From NCBI GenBank assembly GCA_028751875.1, contig CM054138.1, positions 38,328,276 through 38,392,275 of the forward strand: a stretch of 64,000 nucleotides of DNA, given 5' to 3'. Within the stretch, counting starts at the first letter, position 1. The number at the start of each line of letters is the position of its first letter. Shown in pieces: positions 22,061 to 33,977 of the stretch. The stretch is from Rapana venosa. Its lineage: Eukaryota > Mollusca > Gastropoda > Neogastropoda > Muricidae. The notes beneath the pieces are model-generated. The model was not told the origin of the DNA. It ran no database searches and saw only the letters and a program-made list of their open reading frames with translations. The position numbers and the translations under genes are program-made.

Positions 22061-23786
22061 CCTGTTTTCTGTTTGGGGGTTTCTCTTTTTAACCCCCCCA
22101 CAAAATGGTTTTATCTCAAGCGTTTTAAACCCAATCACTGAATGGCTGGGAAAGGGGCGGTGTGTTGTGGGGAAAAACTTATGTTCTCAGCAATACAAAA
22201 AAATAAAAGGGGTGGCTCCCTTTCCCAAAGCCCCAAACCCCCCCCCCGGCCCCTTTGGGCCCCCCATGAAACCCCCCCCATCCCCTTCCAAAAAGGCCCC
22301 GGGAAGCCGCCCCCAAAGGGGCCCAAGGGGAAAAACCCCCCCCCTTTCAAAAAAGGTTTTTCCCCCAAAAAGACATTGCCCCCTTTTTTTTTTTTGGGAA
22401 AACCCCCCCCCCTTCCCCGAAAATAGGCCGCCCACAAAAGGGGTTGGAAAAAAAAAGCGCCCCTTCCGAGCCAGGGGCCCAAGGGCCTTTTTTTTTTTTT
22501 CCCCCCGGCCTCCCCTCCCAGCCCGGACACGGGAAGGTTTTTACTTGCCCCACCCGCCAACGGCCCACCCCCGCCCCCCCGAAAAGGGGGCGGGAAGGCC
22601 TACGAAAATGGCCCCGTGGGCCCCCCGTCCGGCCCCCTTTTCGGTATTTTAAAAAGGGGCTTAAAAACCCTTTTTTTTTATCATGAAAATTTATATTTTT
22701 TTGGGGGGTGGTTTTTTTTGTTTTGGGGCCTTTCTGGGCCCGGGAAAAAAGGGGGGAAAAAGAAAGGGGGATCTTTTTTTATTTTTTATTTTTTTTGTAT
22801 TTGGTTTTTTCCCGCATTCAATTTAAAAAGGGCCTGTCCACCTTTGGTTTTCGGGTAAAAAATTCAAGGTTTCAACCAAAAAGTGGCGTGATGGGAATGT
22901 TGTTTTTTTTAATTTTTTTTTTTTATTTCTCATTGTGCCTTTAAATTAAAAACCCAGGGGTGGTTTTGGTAAAAGTTGTTATTTTGTTTTCCCCCCAAAA
23001 GCAAAAGAGGTCCTTAAAAAAGGGAAGCCATTTTTAAAAGGGGGGGGTTGCAATGGGCGCCCGGGTTTTGCCACCACTTGGGGATCTTTTTTTCCCAAAG
23101 GCCGGGGGGGGGTTTTTGGCCCCCAACATGGGGTTTTGTGTGGGTTTTGGTTTTTGGGTTTTTTTTGGGTTGTGTGGTTTTTTAAAACCCCCTTGGGGGG
23201 CCGAGAAATAAAAGAAAAATTTGTTGGGTGGCTATCTTTTTTTTATAAAGGGGGTGTTATTTGCCTTTTTTGGAAAAAATCAAGCCTTAAATTTTTAAGG
23301 GAATTTCCTTTTTTTTGGATTTGCGGGCTTTGTGCAATTCCCGGGGGGGGAATTTTTAGCAAATTTAATTTTTTGTTTGTTTTTTTGACCTTCTTTTTTT
23401 TCTTTTTTTGAAAGAAAATTCAATGTATTGAGGCCCAACTGGGGTTTTGCGGAAAACTTTCAACCCTTATTTTTTACTTTTTTAATCTCTGCCCCAGCAA
23501 AACTTTTTTTATTCCCCCTTTGATGGGAAAAGTTTTTCGTGTGGAAAGGTGGGTTCGTGACATAAAAAAGGGGTTTTCCCCAACAGGTTTTGGGTTTTCT
23601 GGGGTATTTTTTTGTAAAACCATGTTTTGTTTTAAATGGGTTTTGTCGTAAAAGCTTTTTTAAGGAAAGCCCTTTTTCCCGTAATCTTTTTTTGGGCCAA
23701 ATTTAGGCCAAGAAACCCATTTTTTGTTTAAAAATTGAAAATTTTCAGTAAAACCCCCTTTTTTTCATCTGGAATATTCACCAAAC
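22061..23786. other. Unreadable degraded stretch
   Basis: Dominated by runs of G, C, T and A. No gene or element can be supported. Gly/Pro-rich open frames at 22.1-22.9 kb are produced by GGG/CCC runs. Confidence 0.6.

Positions 23787-23822
<36 letters not shown>
23787..23822. repeat. Poly(T) run of about 33 bases
   Basis: Longest homopolymer in the window, within the degraded block. It could be a poly(A) tail of a minus-strand retroposon or a base-calling product. Confidence 0.6.
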
Positions 23823-24219
23823 CCCCCCCCCCAAAAAAATTTTTATTTTTTTCCGGAAAACCCAATTTTTTTAGAAAAAGCTTTGGGAAAAAAGCCCCCC
23901 CCCCAAAAAAAAAGAAACCCAGCATTGGGGAATTTTCCTCTTTTTTTGAAAGGGGGTGAAAAAGCCAAACCAGGCAGAAACAAAAAGGGGAAATTTTTTT
24001 TTTGGGGGGGAACAAAACCCAAACCAAACTTTTTTTCAAACAACAAAAAAAGGCCAAATTTTTCCAAAAAAACAAAAAACTTACCCTTAAAAAAAAAACA
24101 AAAAAACCCAAACTTTTACAAAACACACAAAAAACACAAAATACACACATAAAAAAACACAAACAAAACGAAAAACCCCCGGCCCCCCGCGGGGCGCGGA
24201 TGCACCCCAAAAAGGATAG

Positions 24220-24482
24220 CCCAAAAGAAGAGAGAGAAAAGAAGAGGGAGAGAGAGAGGGGGAGAGGGGGGAGGGGAGGGGAGAGAGAGGGGAGAGAGAG
24301 GGGGAGAGAGAGAGAGAAAGAGAGAAAAGGAGAAAAGAGAGAGAAGAGGGGGTTGGAAGGGGGGCGAGGAGAGAGAGGGGAGAGAGGGGGGGAGGGAGGG
24401 GAGAGAGAGAGCGGGGGAGAGCGGGGGGAGAAGAGAGAGAGAGAGAGTAAAGGGGGAGAGGGGGAGGGGAAGAGAGAGAATA
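24220..24482. repeat. GA-rich purine tract (degraded)
   Basis: GAGA/GGGGA mixtures over 260 bases. Glu/Arg/Gly-rich open frames here are not genes. 24,483-25,700 has no recognisable feature apart from another purine patch (25,345-25,400) and a C-run (25,436-25,459). Confidence 0.85.
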
Positions 24483-25699
24483 AAAATTTTAAATTTTAAA
24501 AAAAAAAAGAATCCTTTTTTGCGCTTATTCAATCAACCCCCTTTTAAAAAAAGTTCCTCATTTCGCCGTGGCCGACTTCCCAAACCCCCCCCCCCCCCCC
24601 CCCTGCGACGTTTCCTTTTAGGGTCGTGAATGTGGGGTTTTGTGTTTCCCTAACTCTTTAAAGGCCCCCCCGGGGACGCGGGTTTTTTATTTTTGCTCTG
24701 TGACTGCCCATTTTTAACGAACGACCCTTTTAAAAAAAAACTTTAATAACCCTTTTCAAACTGAAGCTAAATTGCCAGGAAAATGAGTTTCCCTTTTGGG
24801 TGGCAAGGGAAAAAGGGTGGACTTAAATTAAAAGGGTGGGGGGGACAAAAGGGCGGAAGGACATTGGTGGGGTGGGGGAGGGTTTAAAGAATGTTCAAAA
24901 ACCTTGGAAATGGGGCTAGGTATGACGTCATTGGCAATATTTTAATTTTGAAAACTGCTTTTTTTAACCCCTTTGACCAAAAAAGTTTATATTTTTAAGC
25001 GAAAAACTTTAAGGGCCCCCGCCAAAAACTATGTCGGTTAATTTTTTTATTAAACAAAATAAACCCAAAGGGCCCAAAATTTGGGAAAGTTGGAAAAACT
25101 TTTAAAATTTTAAAGTCAATACTCAAGGCGTAACAAACCTGCACTTTTTTTTGGGGAAAAAAACCCTGAAGTCGGGTATGGCTGCCTGAAAGGCAAGGTA
25201 CACCCAAAGGGGTCAATTTTTTGGCACTTAAGATCTAAGAGTGAATTTCCCCAAAAACGTGCTTGGGGTGGTGGGGGACAGGGGGCAAAAAACATGTGGA
25301 AAAAACGGGAAGCGGGGAAAAAAGCAAACCTCTAATTTTTTCTGGAAAAAGGGGAGAAGAGAGAGGAAGGGGAGAGGGGAGAGAAGTGATGAGGAAGAGA
25401 GAAATTTTCAGTAGGAAAAAAGGGAAAAAAGGAAACCCCCCCCCCCCCCCCCCCCCCCCTTTTAAAAGTTTTTTCATGGATTTTAATTGTAAAAATTTTT
25501 TGGTATAAAAATGTCTTTATAGCCCTTTTGTCGAAATGTGCGCAAAAAGGCACCCTTGTGTGTATGCTCCACCCCCGCATTAAAATTTTTTTCTTTTATG
25601 AGTGTCCCCTATGCGGTTTAAAAAACAATTTTTAAAGGGTTTTCCTGGGTTGTGATATTTTTCCTTTTTCCCTTTTCTTATGCTTAAGTTTGATTGTTT

Positions 25700-26560
25700 T
25701 TGATTGTTTTCACTTTTGATTGCTTTTATTCACGTGAAAATTTTTCTGGGGTTTTCAGTTTTTAAACGAGTTCGTTTCCCCCTTGGGTTTATTTTATCCC
25801 TGGGCAGACCCATTCCCCAAAAGTTAACCGTAAACAAAATTCAATTAATACCTCCGGGGTCAGTTTTGGGCCCGGTATCTTCACTCTTTCCCCTCTGCTC
25901 CAATTTTAAACATGATAAACCGTATCCCAAACAACCAATTTTTTTATTCGAGATTCCCCGATTCAAGGCCGTGTTTCTCCTGAAAATCGCTTTCTCTCCT
26001 TTACAAAAAAAGTCCCCCTGTCTTTAAAGGTTTTTTTCAAAACTGGGTGGTACAGAACAATTTTCAGCTAAAAAGCAAGAAAACCGAAGTTTTGCTTTTT
26101 TGGGACCAAAAAACAACTCCTTTTACAAATTCAATAGAAATTTGGCAAAAGTATCAGGGTTTCCCGCCCGTCCGCCTCAGGAAGTTCAGGGGTTGAAATT
26201 TACAACACAAATTTTTTTGCAAAAAAACCCTACCTACCCTGCGTAGCTGTCTTCCACCTTCCCCACCCCTCTCTCCCCCCATTTTGCTGCAGATACATCG
26301 GCTTTCAAACAAACCCGTTTAAACAATTCCCCTAATGGCCGTATCTTTTTTTCTATTTTTGGGCCTTTCCCTCTGGGAAAGACCACCCCCCCCCCCCCCA
26401 CCCCCACCCGGGGCCCCCTTCTTCACTTCAAAAAAGGGATTTTATTTTTATTAAATTTCAAATTCAGCCCCAAAAAATATTTCCGACCCGGAAATTTTCC
26501 CCTTTTTTTTTCCCCCTTATCTGTTCGAAAATTCAACAGACATAAAAATGTGCTTTCCCC
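25700..26560 (+). pseudogene. LINE family A copy, corrupted
   Basis: GTAAACAAAATTCAATTAAT at about 25,830, then a damaged CACAGGGATCAGTTCTAGGC relative, then TAAACCGTATCCCAAACAAC, align in order with 6,380-6,510 of the plus-strand family A copy. They cover the region between VNKIQSIP and FYADDSQ, and further similarity follows (AACTGGGTGGTACAGAACAA, 26,040). The catalytic box is unreadable. It gives a useful measure of how far the degraded block departs from real sequence. Confidence 0.7.
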
Positions 26561-28974
26561 GCGCGCGCGGGGGTGTGTGGTGTGTGTTTTGTGCTGCGTG
26601 CGTGCGTGTTTTTTAAATCAAAAATCTGTTGCTTTTTGAAAGGTTTGGGTGGGGTTTTTTTAGTGTTTTTGAACGTAAGCGCTTTAATGTGTTTGCTTTC
26701 AACTTTAGCGCCCCTGAAAAATCCCCTACAAATGTTAACAATTTTTTATCAAAATCATTGTCCTTTTTTTAACACAATGCTAAATTTTTAAATTTTAAGA
26801 TGTTTATTATTATTTTCCCAAACATTAAATCATTATTTTAAAAAACGAACATGTGGTTTTAACGACAGATGCAGTCATGGGTTTTTGTATTGTTATGATT
26901 TTGTTTTGGTTTCATGCTCAATCCCCCTTTTAAATTGTGGTTGTAAAACCCTTGTTTTTTTAAAAAATATTTCCCCATTTTCTCTCTCTCTCTCTCTTCT
27001 CTCTCCCCCTCCGCAAAAAAACTTTTCCTCTCTCTCTCTCTCCTCTTCTCTTTGGTATTCCCCTTTCTTGGTACCCCGCAAGCGCCTCTCCCGCATTTTG
27101 GGGGGAAATTTTTTTCCCGTTTTTTTCGTTTTGTTTTTTCGGGTTTTGTTTGGTGAAAAATTTAAAATGCCAAGGAAAACAGGGTTCAAAAAAGGTTTTG
27201 AGGTCTCTAAACTCTGCTTTACAAAAATTGGGGAAATTTTTTCAATTTTTAAAATAATTTTGCAGAGGGGAACAAAAAAGTAGCGTGCTCAACGAGGGAG
27301 TAAAAATAAAAGGCAAAACCCCGTCCCCCACTTCAAAATGCAAATTTTTGAAGGGAAAATGTCTGTTCAGGTTAACAGAGACAGAAAAAAAAGGAAAACC
27401 CCGAAGTAACCGGGCAAAGGGAAAAAGCAAGCAATGTAATTCAGTCCCCCCTTTAGGTTTGTTTTTACCAAACCCCCCAGTTTGGTTTTTTTGCTGCTGA
27501 CCCAAATGAAGGTGGCACGTTAAGGAAAAACTTTCCCGGTTTGTTTTTCAATGTGCCTTTAATTTATTATCATGCATTTAGCAAATTGGCATGAGGAAAA
27601 AATTTTTAAGGGGAGAGGCAGTGGCCCAAAACGTAAAAATACGCAGGGGAGTGACCTAAGTTTGGAAAAGGATGGAAAAAGAACAAAAAGGGCTCGGGGT
27701 ATGATTGTAATTTATGTGAATGAGGCAAAGGGGTTTCTGTGACAGTTTTTGAATGAGATGAAAGACCCAAAAATTTGAAGTGGGGGCAGAGTGTGCAGGA
27801 AATTTGAGGGGCTGGGCTAAACTTTGGGGAATGTGGTTTAAGATTTTACGGGGTATTTTCCCGTGGGAGAGAGCCTGAATTTTCTTTTGGAGAAACGTTA
27901 TTGAATTTTATTACAGTCAAAGTAGATTTAAAATGAAACAGTACAGTTTGATTTAAAACCCCGAGTACAAAGGGGTATCTTGAAGGGGGTGCCTTTGTTA
28001 TGATTTAAATTTGGGGGTCCCCATAATACATTAAAATTTTAAAGGAAATGTGAGTTGAAAAAATAAGGGAAAAAATGATAAGTTGAAAAATTTATTTAAA
28101 AACCCTGGGGGGAAAAAGGGTTTTCCAAGGCGTAGGTTTATTGGGGCTTGGTTTTTTTATTGTTTATGTTGATATTTTTCTAAAATCTTTTCTTTTGCCC
28201 GGCCCCTCCCGCTGTCCCCCCCTTTTTAAATGGGCCCAAAAAAGCTTTTTACAATAAACATTTATATTGTCATTTTTTTTTTTCCTTTTTCCCCCTCTAT
28301 CTCCCCTCACCCCCCATCTCTCTCTCTCTCTCTCTCTCCCCCATCCCGTCTTCTTCCTCTGCCTCCTTTTCATTTTTTCTTCTTTGTTTCAAACCAAAAC
28401 TGCTTTTGTGCTTCCCCTTTCCGTCCCTTCCTCCCCTCTCTCCCCCCTCTAAACTCTCTCCCCCTCTCTTTTCTCTTCTCTCTTTTCCCCCCCCTTTTTC
28501 TCTCGCCTCTTTTTTCGGTGTATTGACTCAATTTTTTTTTTACCCCCACTCAACCACTTTTAAAGCCAGAAGGGAGCAATTTTTCCCGGCCACGGAAAAT
28601 CCTGACTTCCCCATTGCCCTAACACATGTCCCCCAGGGAAAACAAGCATCAGACTTAAAGGGGCCCCAACCCCTTTCTTTTCCCCAAAACCTGGGAGGGT
28701 TTAAAAAGTTTTAAATTTAGTGACCCAAAAAACCCGGGTACTGGAGTTTTTTTCCAAACATCATTACTGTCCCGTCTGGGTTTTTGATCAGGTGAATTAG
28801 ACGCAATTCAGGGAAAAGCACCTCTCCTTGGCTTTAAATGAGTCGCTTATAACTTTGTTTGGGAAAACGACTTTGTCCTTTCCCCCCGACTGATTAACCG
28901 GGCTTTTAAGAAACTGCTATGAACAAAAAGGTAGTCCCATGAAATTTTTTGCAAAATATGGGTAATTTTTGGTC
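26561..28974. other. Degraded stretch without recognisable genes
   Basis: Contains a short GT-rich patch (26,573-26,612), CT-rich patches (26,980-27,055 and 28,270-28,510) and otherwise AT/homopolymer-rich sequence. No coding similarity is visible. Confidence 0.5.
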
Positions 28975-30032
28975 AGACCCTAACCCCTGACTAAGGGTTT
29001 TTGTCAGGGCAGGGAAAACCATGGGCTTGGGAAAAATTTTATGTCCGACATCCAATGACTATGGGAAAGTTCAAGTAGACAAAACCACTGGGCTAAAGGG
29101 TATGGTCCAAAAACCATGGGGGGGGGTTTTTTTTTTTTCAAGGGGGGGGGGGGGAAAAACACCACTGACTATGGGAAAGTTCAAAGTCAGGGAAAAACCC
29201 TTGGACATGGGTAAAGTTCATGTCAGACAACCCCTGACTATGGGTATGTTTTTATGTCAGCAAACCACTGAAAAATGGGGTATGTTTATGTCAGAAAAAA
29301 CCAATGGCCAGGGGATGTTTTAGGTTTTACCAACCCCTGGGCAAGGGGTTGTTCATGTCAACCCACTGGCCATTGGGGGTGTTCAAAGTCAGACAAACCA
29401 CTGGCCTGGGGATGTTCATTTCAGACAAACCATGGAAAGGGTTTGTTTTATGTTTAGACAACCAATGACTTTGGGATGTTCAGTCAGACACACCACTGAC
29501 TATTGGGTTTGTTCAAATTTTAGAAAAAACCACTTAATTTTGGGGATGTTTAAAGTCAGGAAAACACCACTGACTATGGGGAAAGTTTATGCAGGGCATA
29601 CCATTGGGCAAAGGGTATGGGTTTATGTCAACAACCCCGACTTTTGGGTATGTTCAAAAACAGGGCTTTCCAATGTATGGGTATGTTAAAGTAGGAAAAA
29701 ACCCCTGGCAAGGGGGATTTTTATGCAAGGGGCATCCACTTGGGTAGGGGAAAGTTCATGCAGTACAAACCCTGGGCTAGGGTATGTTTTTTCATCCCCA
29801 AAAAATGATATGGGTATGTTCATGTCAGACATACCACTGACTATGGGTATGTTCATGTCAGACACACCACTGACTATGGGTATGTTCATGTCAGACACAC
29901 CACTGACTATGGGTATGTTCATGTCAGACACACCACTGACTATGGGTATGTTCATGTCAGACACACCACTGGCCATGGGTATGTTCATGTCAGACATACC
30001 ACTGACTATGGGTATGTTCATGCCGTCCATAC
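28975..30032 (+). repeat. 33-bp minisatellite, about 31 units
   Basis: The unit contains CTATGGGTATGTTCATGTCA followed by GACACACCACTGA (33 bases in total). Six or so units from about 29,815 to 30,032 are nearly identical. Units before 29,815 are the same sequence scrambled by the quality problem. Because 33 is a multiple of three, the array stays open and gives a repeated MSDTPLTMGMF peptide. I see no start context, signal peptide or flanking exon that supports translation. Confidence 0.9.
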
Positions 30033-30214
30033 CAACAGTCATAACTGGTCTGCTCTTCCATGAAAGATGGGTGTGTTTCAATCTTTGCGTAGACGTTCAC
30101 TCTGACACGTGTTCTCAGTTTATATTCTCATCCGAAGGACCTGCAAGGAAATACAATCAAAACCTGTGTTGTCCCAGTGGGAAAACGCCGCCAGACAACC
30201 AATCAGCGACAGAT

Positions 30215-30266
30215 TAATAGACAGACAGACACACAGACAGATAGATATCCAGATAGATAGATAGAC

Positions 30267-30317
<51 letters not shown>

Positions 30318-30320
30318 GAT

Positions 30321-30404
<84 letters not shown>
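30215..30404. repeat. (GATA)n microsatellite
   Basis: Starts as GACA units (30,219-30,240) and continues as about 40 GATA/TAGA units with two GATATCC or GAGATA interruptions. Minus-strand frames of YLSI repeats are by-products. Confidence 0.95.
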
Positions 30405-30407
<3 letters not shown>

Positions 30408-31185
30408 TCCCCCCACCTTATTTCCCAGCGTCACAAAGAAACAGACTGACAGACAGACAGGACAAAGGAAGAGACACACAAACATTGTGATAATAAAAAG
30501 CAATTTTAGAACCCCCAAAATCTTTGTGAACGCAATTGTGTAGAGATGAAAAGAGAGACATCTAGAGGGAGTTTGGTAAAGTAGAAGACGAGTGTCAAAG
30601 TCGGTGGGGATGGGGAGGGGTGTTAGGGCAGAGAGGGCTGGGGGGGGGGGGGGGGGGGCTAATAGGAAAGCGATAGGTTTTCGTCTGGCCAGCACTTAGG
30701 CCTCTCTACAAAACGTTTATGGATCAATGCATAACATGAGACAAGCTTACCTCCGCTTTGTCGCTCTCTTGTCTACAACGCACGACTGAACGTCGGATTT
30801 TTTGACATATCGGGTGTGGCCACGTCAACTCTTGCTCTGTGCGTGTTACCACGACTGACTTGTACTGCCTCCATGAGAATTTCTGCAACCTTTTTTCTGT
30901 ATATTATCTTTTCTTTGTTTTAATACTCTTGCCTACTCTCTGCTTCCTCCAAAGCATTCCTTTTGTCATTTTCCAACATATTTTTATACTTTCGTCGCCA
31001 CACTTGTAGTCAGTTAGTCCTCAGATCATCTTTACTCGTCCTCAGATCATCTTTACTCCTTCCAACAAAACCTTTCAGCACTTGTCAGGACAGTCTTTCA
31101 TACTCAACAGCATTTTCCTTTTGTAAAATCAGAGCCCTGTAGGCGAGAGAATGAGGCTTGGCCTGCAAAATATATCCTTTGTCAA
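30405..31185. other. Gene-poor stretch with G-run and weak coding-like patches
   Basis: A 19-G run lies at 30,640-30,658. A 19-base direct repeat (CCTCAGATCATCTTTACTC) occurs at about 31,019 and 31,040. The minus strand at 31,180-30,780 has stop-poor lysine/glutamate-rich segments (for example VWRRKYKNMLENDKRNALEE) that could be decayed coding sequence of a mobile element. I cannot assign it. Confidence 0.35.
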
Positions 31186-31600
31186 GTCAAGTCAAGTCAA
31201 GTCAAATTTTTTTTTCCAGATGGTACATCGTCATAAAAATCATGTATGTTCTGTCAAACAAGTTGATCACTGTGCGCATCTGTTTATCCATTTCTCTCTG
31301 CCAGGCCTTTGATGATTGCAATTTTTACCATTGAAAAGCGACAGCTTGAAAAGCCAACTCTAGTCTATTCCCAGAGATATCTCCCTTGATCAAGTGCCTT
31401 TTACTGCTGTCTGTGGTTGGTTAAAAAAGTTGTCCCCCATCTGTTTATTTATTGAATTAATTTCTATCTCTAATTCTTTATTTTCCTTTAAGATTTTATT
31501 TAGTTTTTTTCAAAAGTTGAATTACACACTCTTATAACATGTCATATTTGTGTTCAAAGTTGTAAGATCAAAATAAAATTTTTATTTTTCATACTCCTAA
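31186..31600 (-). mobile_element. Retroposon 3' end with (GACTT)n tail
   Basis: A pentamer tail (plus strand GTCAAGTCAAGTCAAGTCAA at 31,183-31,205) follows a minus-strand stretch reading KAWQREMDKQMRTVINLFD and YMIFMTMYHLEKK. Further upstream on the same strand, KKLNKILKENKELEIEINSI looks like a coiled coil. A pentamer-tailed 3' end is typical of LINE or SINE integration. The family is not recognised. Confidence 0.45.
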
Positions 31601-31654
31601 AGCCTGTTGCGGTTACTAAAAGACAAGACACATTTTATAGTATTCACCTTCACC

Positions 31655-33656
31655 AATCCCATAATCTAGTAGACCTTTTGGGCACCACTTAATATTTAGA
31701 AACCAGCCTCCTTCACTCCTGGCGGTTTTCAGTTTTCCATTGCAAATTATTCCACTCAAGGCCAGTCCACTCTTTGATGTTGTCTTCCCATTGTCTTCTC
31801 TGTCTGCCTCATCGTCTCCTTTCTTGTACTCTTCCCTGTAGGACAGCCCTGGTCAGTCTAGATGTTCATGCGATGTGCCCATACCACTTCAGTTTGCGTT
31901 TTTTCACTAAGTCAGGAGCTCTTTAAATGGCCTGATAGCGTTTTCAATTCTGGTTTTTACTTCGTCGTTAGTTTGTGCTCTCTGTATGAGACAGCAAGAA
32001 GTTTCCGAAATCTTCTCGAACTATGATGGATTGGGTCCACTGTTCAGGCCACTCTTTGCTGGTCCAGATGCGTTGGCAGATGATTGTTAATGCCTTGATC
32101 ATCTCTGGGCCTTCGTTCTTGATGAGCTCAGCCGGGATGTTGTCAATCCCTGGTGACTTGCCTCCTTTCAGGGATCTTACTGCTTCTTCTACCTCTTCCT
32201 CCAGCACCTGTGTGCTTTCAGGATCTGATGGTCTGGGATCTTGCTCGTGAATTTTGTTCGGATCAGCCTTCAGCTTGTAGTTTTTCAGTCTCTGCAATTT
32301 TCCTGTCCATCTCTTCATGATAGTGGCGCTCTCTGTAAGGACTGACCCCCTCTTTGTCTTCAATAACGGAGGTTTTTGCTGCTGGGACTTGGTTAGTACC
32401 TTGATGGTCTGGTACGCCTCTTTTGTGTCTCCTTTCGCCATTTCCTTCTCAACCTTGGGCATTGTTTGACATCCAGTTCCCCCTTGGCCCCAGTCAATCT
32501 TCTTTTTGATTGACCTGTTGCTGTTCTATACTCTTCGGCCGTTTCTGGGTTTTTGTTCTTCACTGGCTTTAGCTCCCTACGTTGGTCGCACAGGTCCAGG
32601 ATATCGTTGGTAACCCACGGTTGGTTCTTTTTCCTCTCTTTCCCAAGGATCTCCAGCGCTGTCTCCTGAATGGTCTTGCTGAAGGTCTCAGTGAGGTTGT
32701 TGATGACATCTTGGAGGAAATTCAATGCTGCAAATCTGCCCCCTATCTCAGCTTTAAAGATTTCAGCGACTTCGGGGTCCTTCAGCTTTTCCATGTTGAA
32801 CCCCAGACGGGGATTTCTCTTCGGGTTCTTGGTCTTCAGCTTGATCTGTAGGGTCATGAGTACCATGTCGGGTCACTACCAATATCAGCGCCAGGGAAAC
32901 TTCTTGTCTGGGTTTTTGTTGATGCTCGACTTAAATCTTTTGGGGGGCCCAAAGATGTAGTCAATCTGGTTATGTGTTTTTTCCATTTGGTGAGTGCCAC
33001 GTCGTTCTTCTTGATGTCTTGTGGGGGTATAAGGTGTTGGCGACAGTAAGATTGTGGCTGCTTGCGAATTCCAAAAGTCTGAGACCTCTATCATTAGTTT
33101 CGTCCATGCCAAAACGGCCTACTGTCCCTGGCCATTGGTCAAAAGCATCAGGTCCGATCTTGGCATTCCAGTCGCCCTGGATCACGAGAAAGTCCTTCTT
33201 TGGAGTTGATTTGATGGCGCTCTCCAAATCTTCGTAGAAACACTCGATTGCTTCATCATCGTAGTCTGATGTTGGTGCATAGACTTGAAATGATGGTCAT
33301 GTTGTGTGGTTTTGCTGCGAAAAGCATGGAGATCAGTCTGCTTGAAATTGGGGTACAGCTGATGACACTGTTAGTCCTCTTCTTGTGACAAGAAATCCTA
33401 CTCCGTGTTGGTGTTTGGGTCGTCGCCACTATACCATAGTTTGTGATCCCCTCTGTAGTTGCTTTCGCCGAACCCGACCCAACGGACTTCGGCCAGTCCC
33501 AGTATGTCCCATTCGTATCTTCGAAGTTCGTGGGTTAGCTCTTGGAGCTTCCCACATGCGTGTAAGGTACGGATGTTCCATGTACCAATGATGGTCCTTT
33601 CAGCCTGGAGTTTGATAGCTGTAGTTTGTGTCCCAGTCGCATATTTTCCACCTCCA
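31655..33656 (-). pseudogene. LINE family B copy 2, internally deleted
   Basis: Minus strand. Endonuclease start TIIGTWNIRTLHACGKLQEL at about 33,600; FLVIQGDWNAKIGPDAFDQW (about 33,190); LLEFASSHNLTVANTLYPHK; NQIDYIFG (about 32,960); a linker containing QPWVTNDILDLCDQRREL; then GGKSPGIDNIPAELIKNEGP and EWPEQWTQSIIV (about 32,025). At about 32,015-32,022 it jumps to RRFRKLLAVSYREH, the C-terminal domain, continuing LKWYGHIA and GRQRRQWEDNIKEWTGLEW. The entire RT palm with the FADD box is missing, about 0.9 kb compared with the 51.4 kb copy. It is the best-preserved endonuclease in the window but cannot reverse-transcribe. Confidence 0.85.
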
Positions 33657-33941
33657 TCCTGGAACGCTCCAATGGAAGGCGCGGTTGTTGGTATTCCGAG
33701 TCAGAGGTGTTCCTCTGCTACTGGTAACCTGTAACCCAGTACTACCTGTCTCAGTGGGGAGATAACCCGACCCAAAAATCCCCAGCTATGGGAAAATAGC
33801 AGCTTGGAGAGGAGATGGGCGCCGCCAAGCAATCCACGCCCACAGAAATACCTACATGGACAACACTGCAAGGAAAGACATGCCGGATCGGTTGAGGCCC
33901 GGAATACCAACAACCGCGCCTTCCATTGGAGCGTTCCAGGA
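33657..33941. repeat. 42-bp perfect inverted repeat with 201-bp loop
   Basis: 33,657-33,698 (starting TCCTGGAACGCTCCAATGGA) is the exact reverse complement of 33,900-33,941. The inner arm continues straight into the 5' end of the family B element. No target-site duplication is visible outside the arms. It may be the 5' untranslated end of the LINE followed by a twin-priming inversion, or a foldback element. Confidence 0.95.
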
Positions 33942-33977
33942 TAATAACTACTTACAGAAATAAATGCATAAGTAATA

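Larger units (their letters stand above)
12200..29815. other. Degraded-quality sequence block
   Basis: From about 12,200 the text changes abruptly: dinucleotides collapse into homopolymers (GTGT to GGGG, CAC to CCC, TAT to TTT or AAA), and runs of 5-30 identical bases appear everywhere. The right edge is calibrated by a tandem array: the 33-bp unit is crisp from about 29,815 to 30,032, but the same unit is badly scrambled from 28,975 to 29,815. The family A copy at 25.7-26.6 kb and the EN-RT element at 17-20 kb carry the same damage. A technical origin is by far the simplest reading. Coding frames in this block must not be trusted. Confidence 0.85.

Noticed and set aside
22135..22690. Overlapping Pro/Gly-rich frames on both strands
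   Set aside because: Produced by CCC/GGG runs from poor base quality. No consistent frame or motif.
12200..29815. Biological hypermutation of the block (RIP- or APOBEC-like)
   Set aside because: Changes go in all directions, create homopolymers and include indels. Known hypermutators give directional substitutions.
28975..30032. CRISPR array (regular repeat of about 33 bases)
   Set aside because: Units are directly tandem with no unique spacers and no cas genes. The context is eukaryotic LINE/SINE DNA.
33657..33941. DNA transposon (MITE) with terminal inverted repeats
   Set aside because: No target-site duplication outside the arms, and one arm is continuous with the LINE 5' end.
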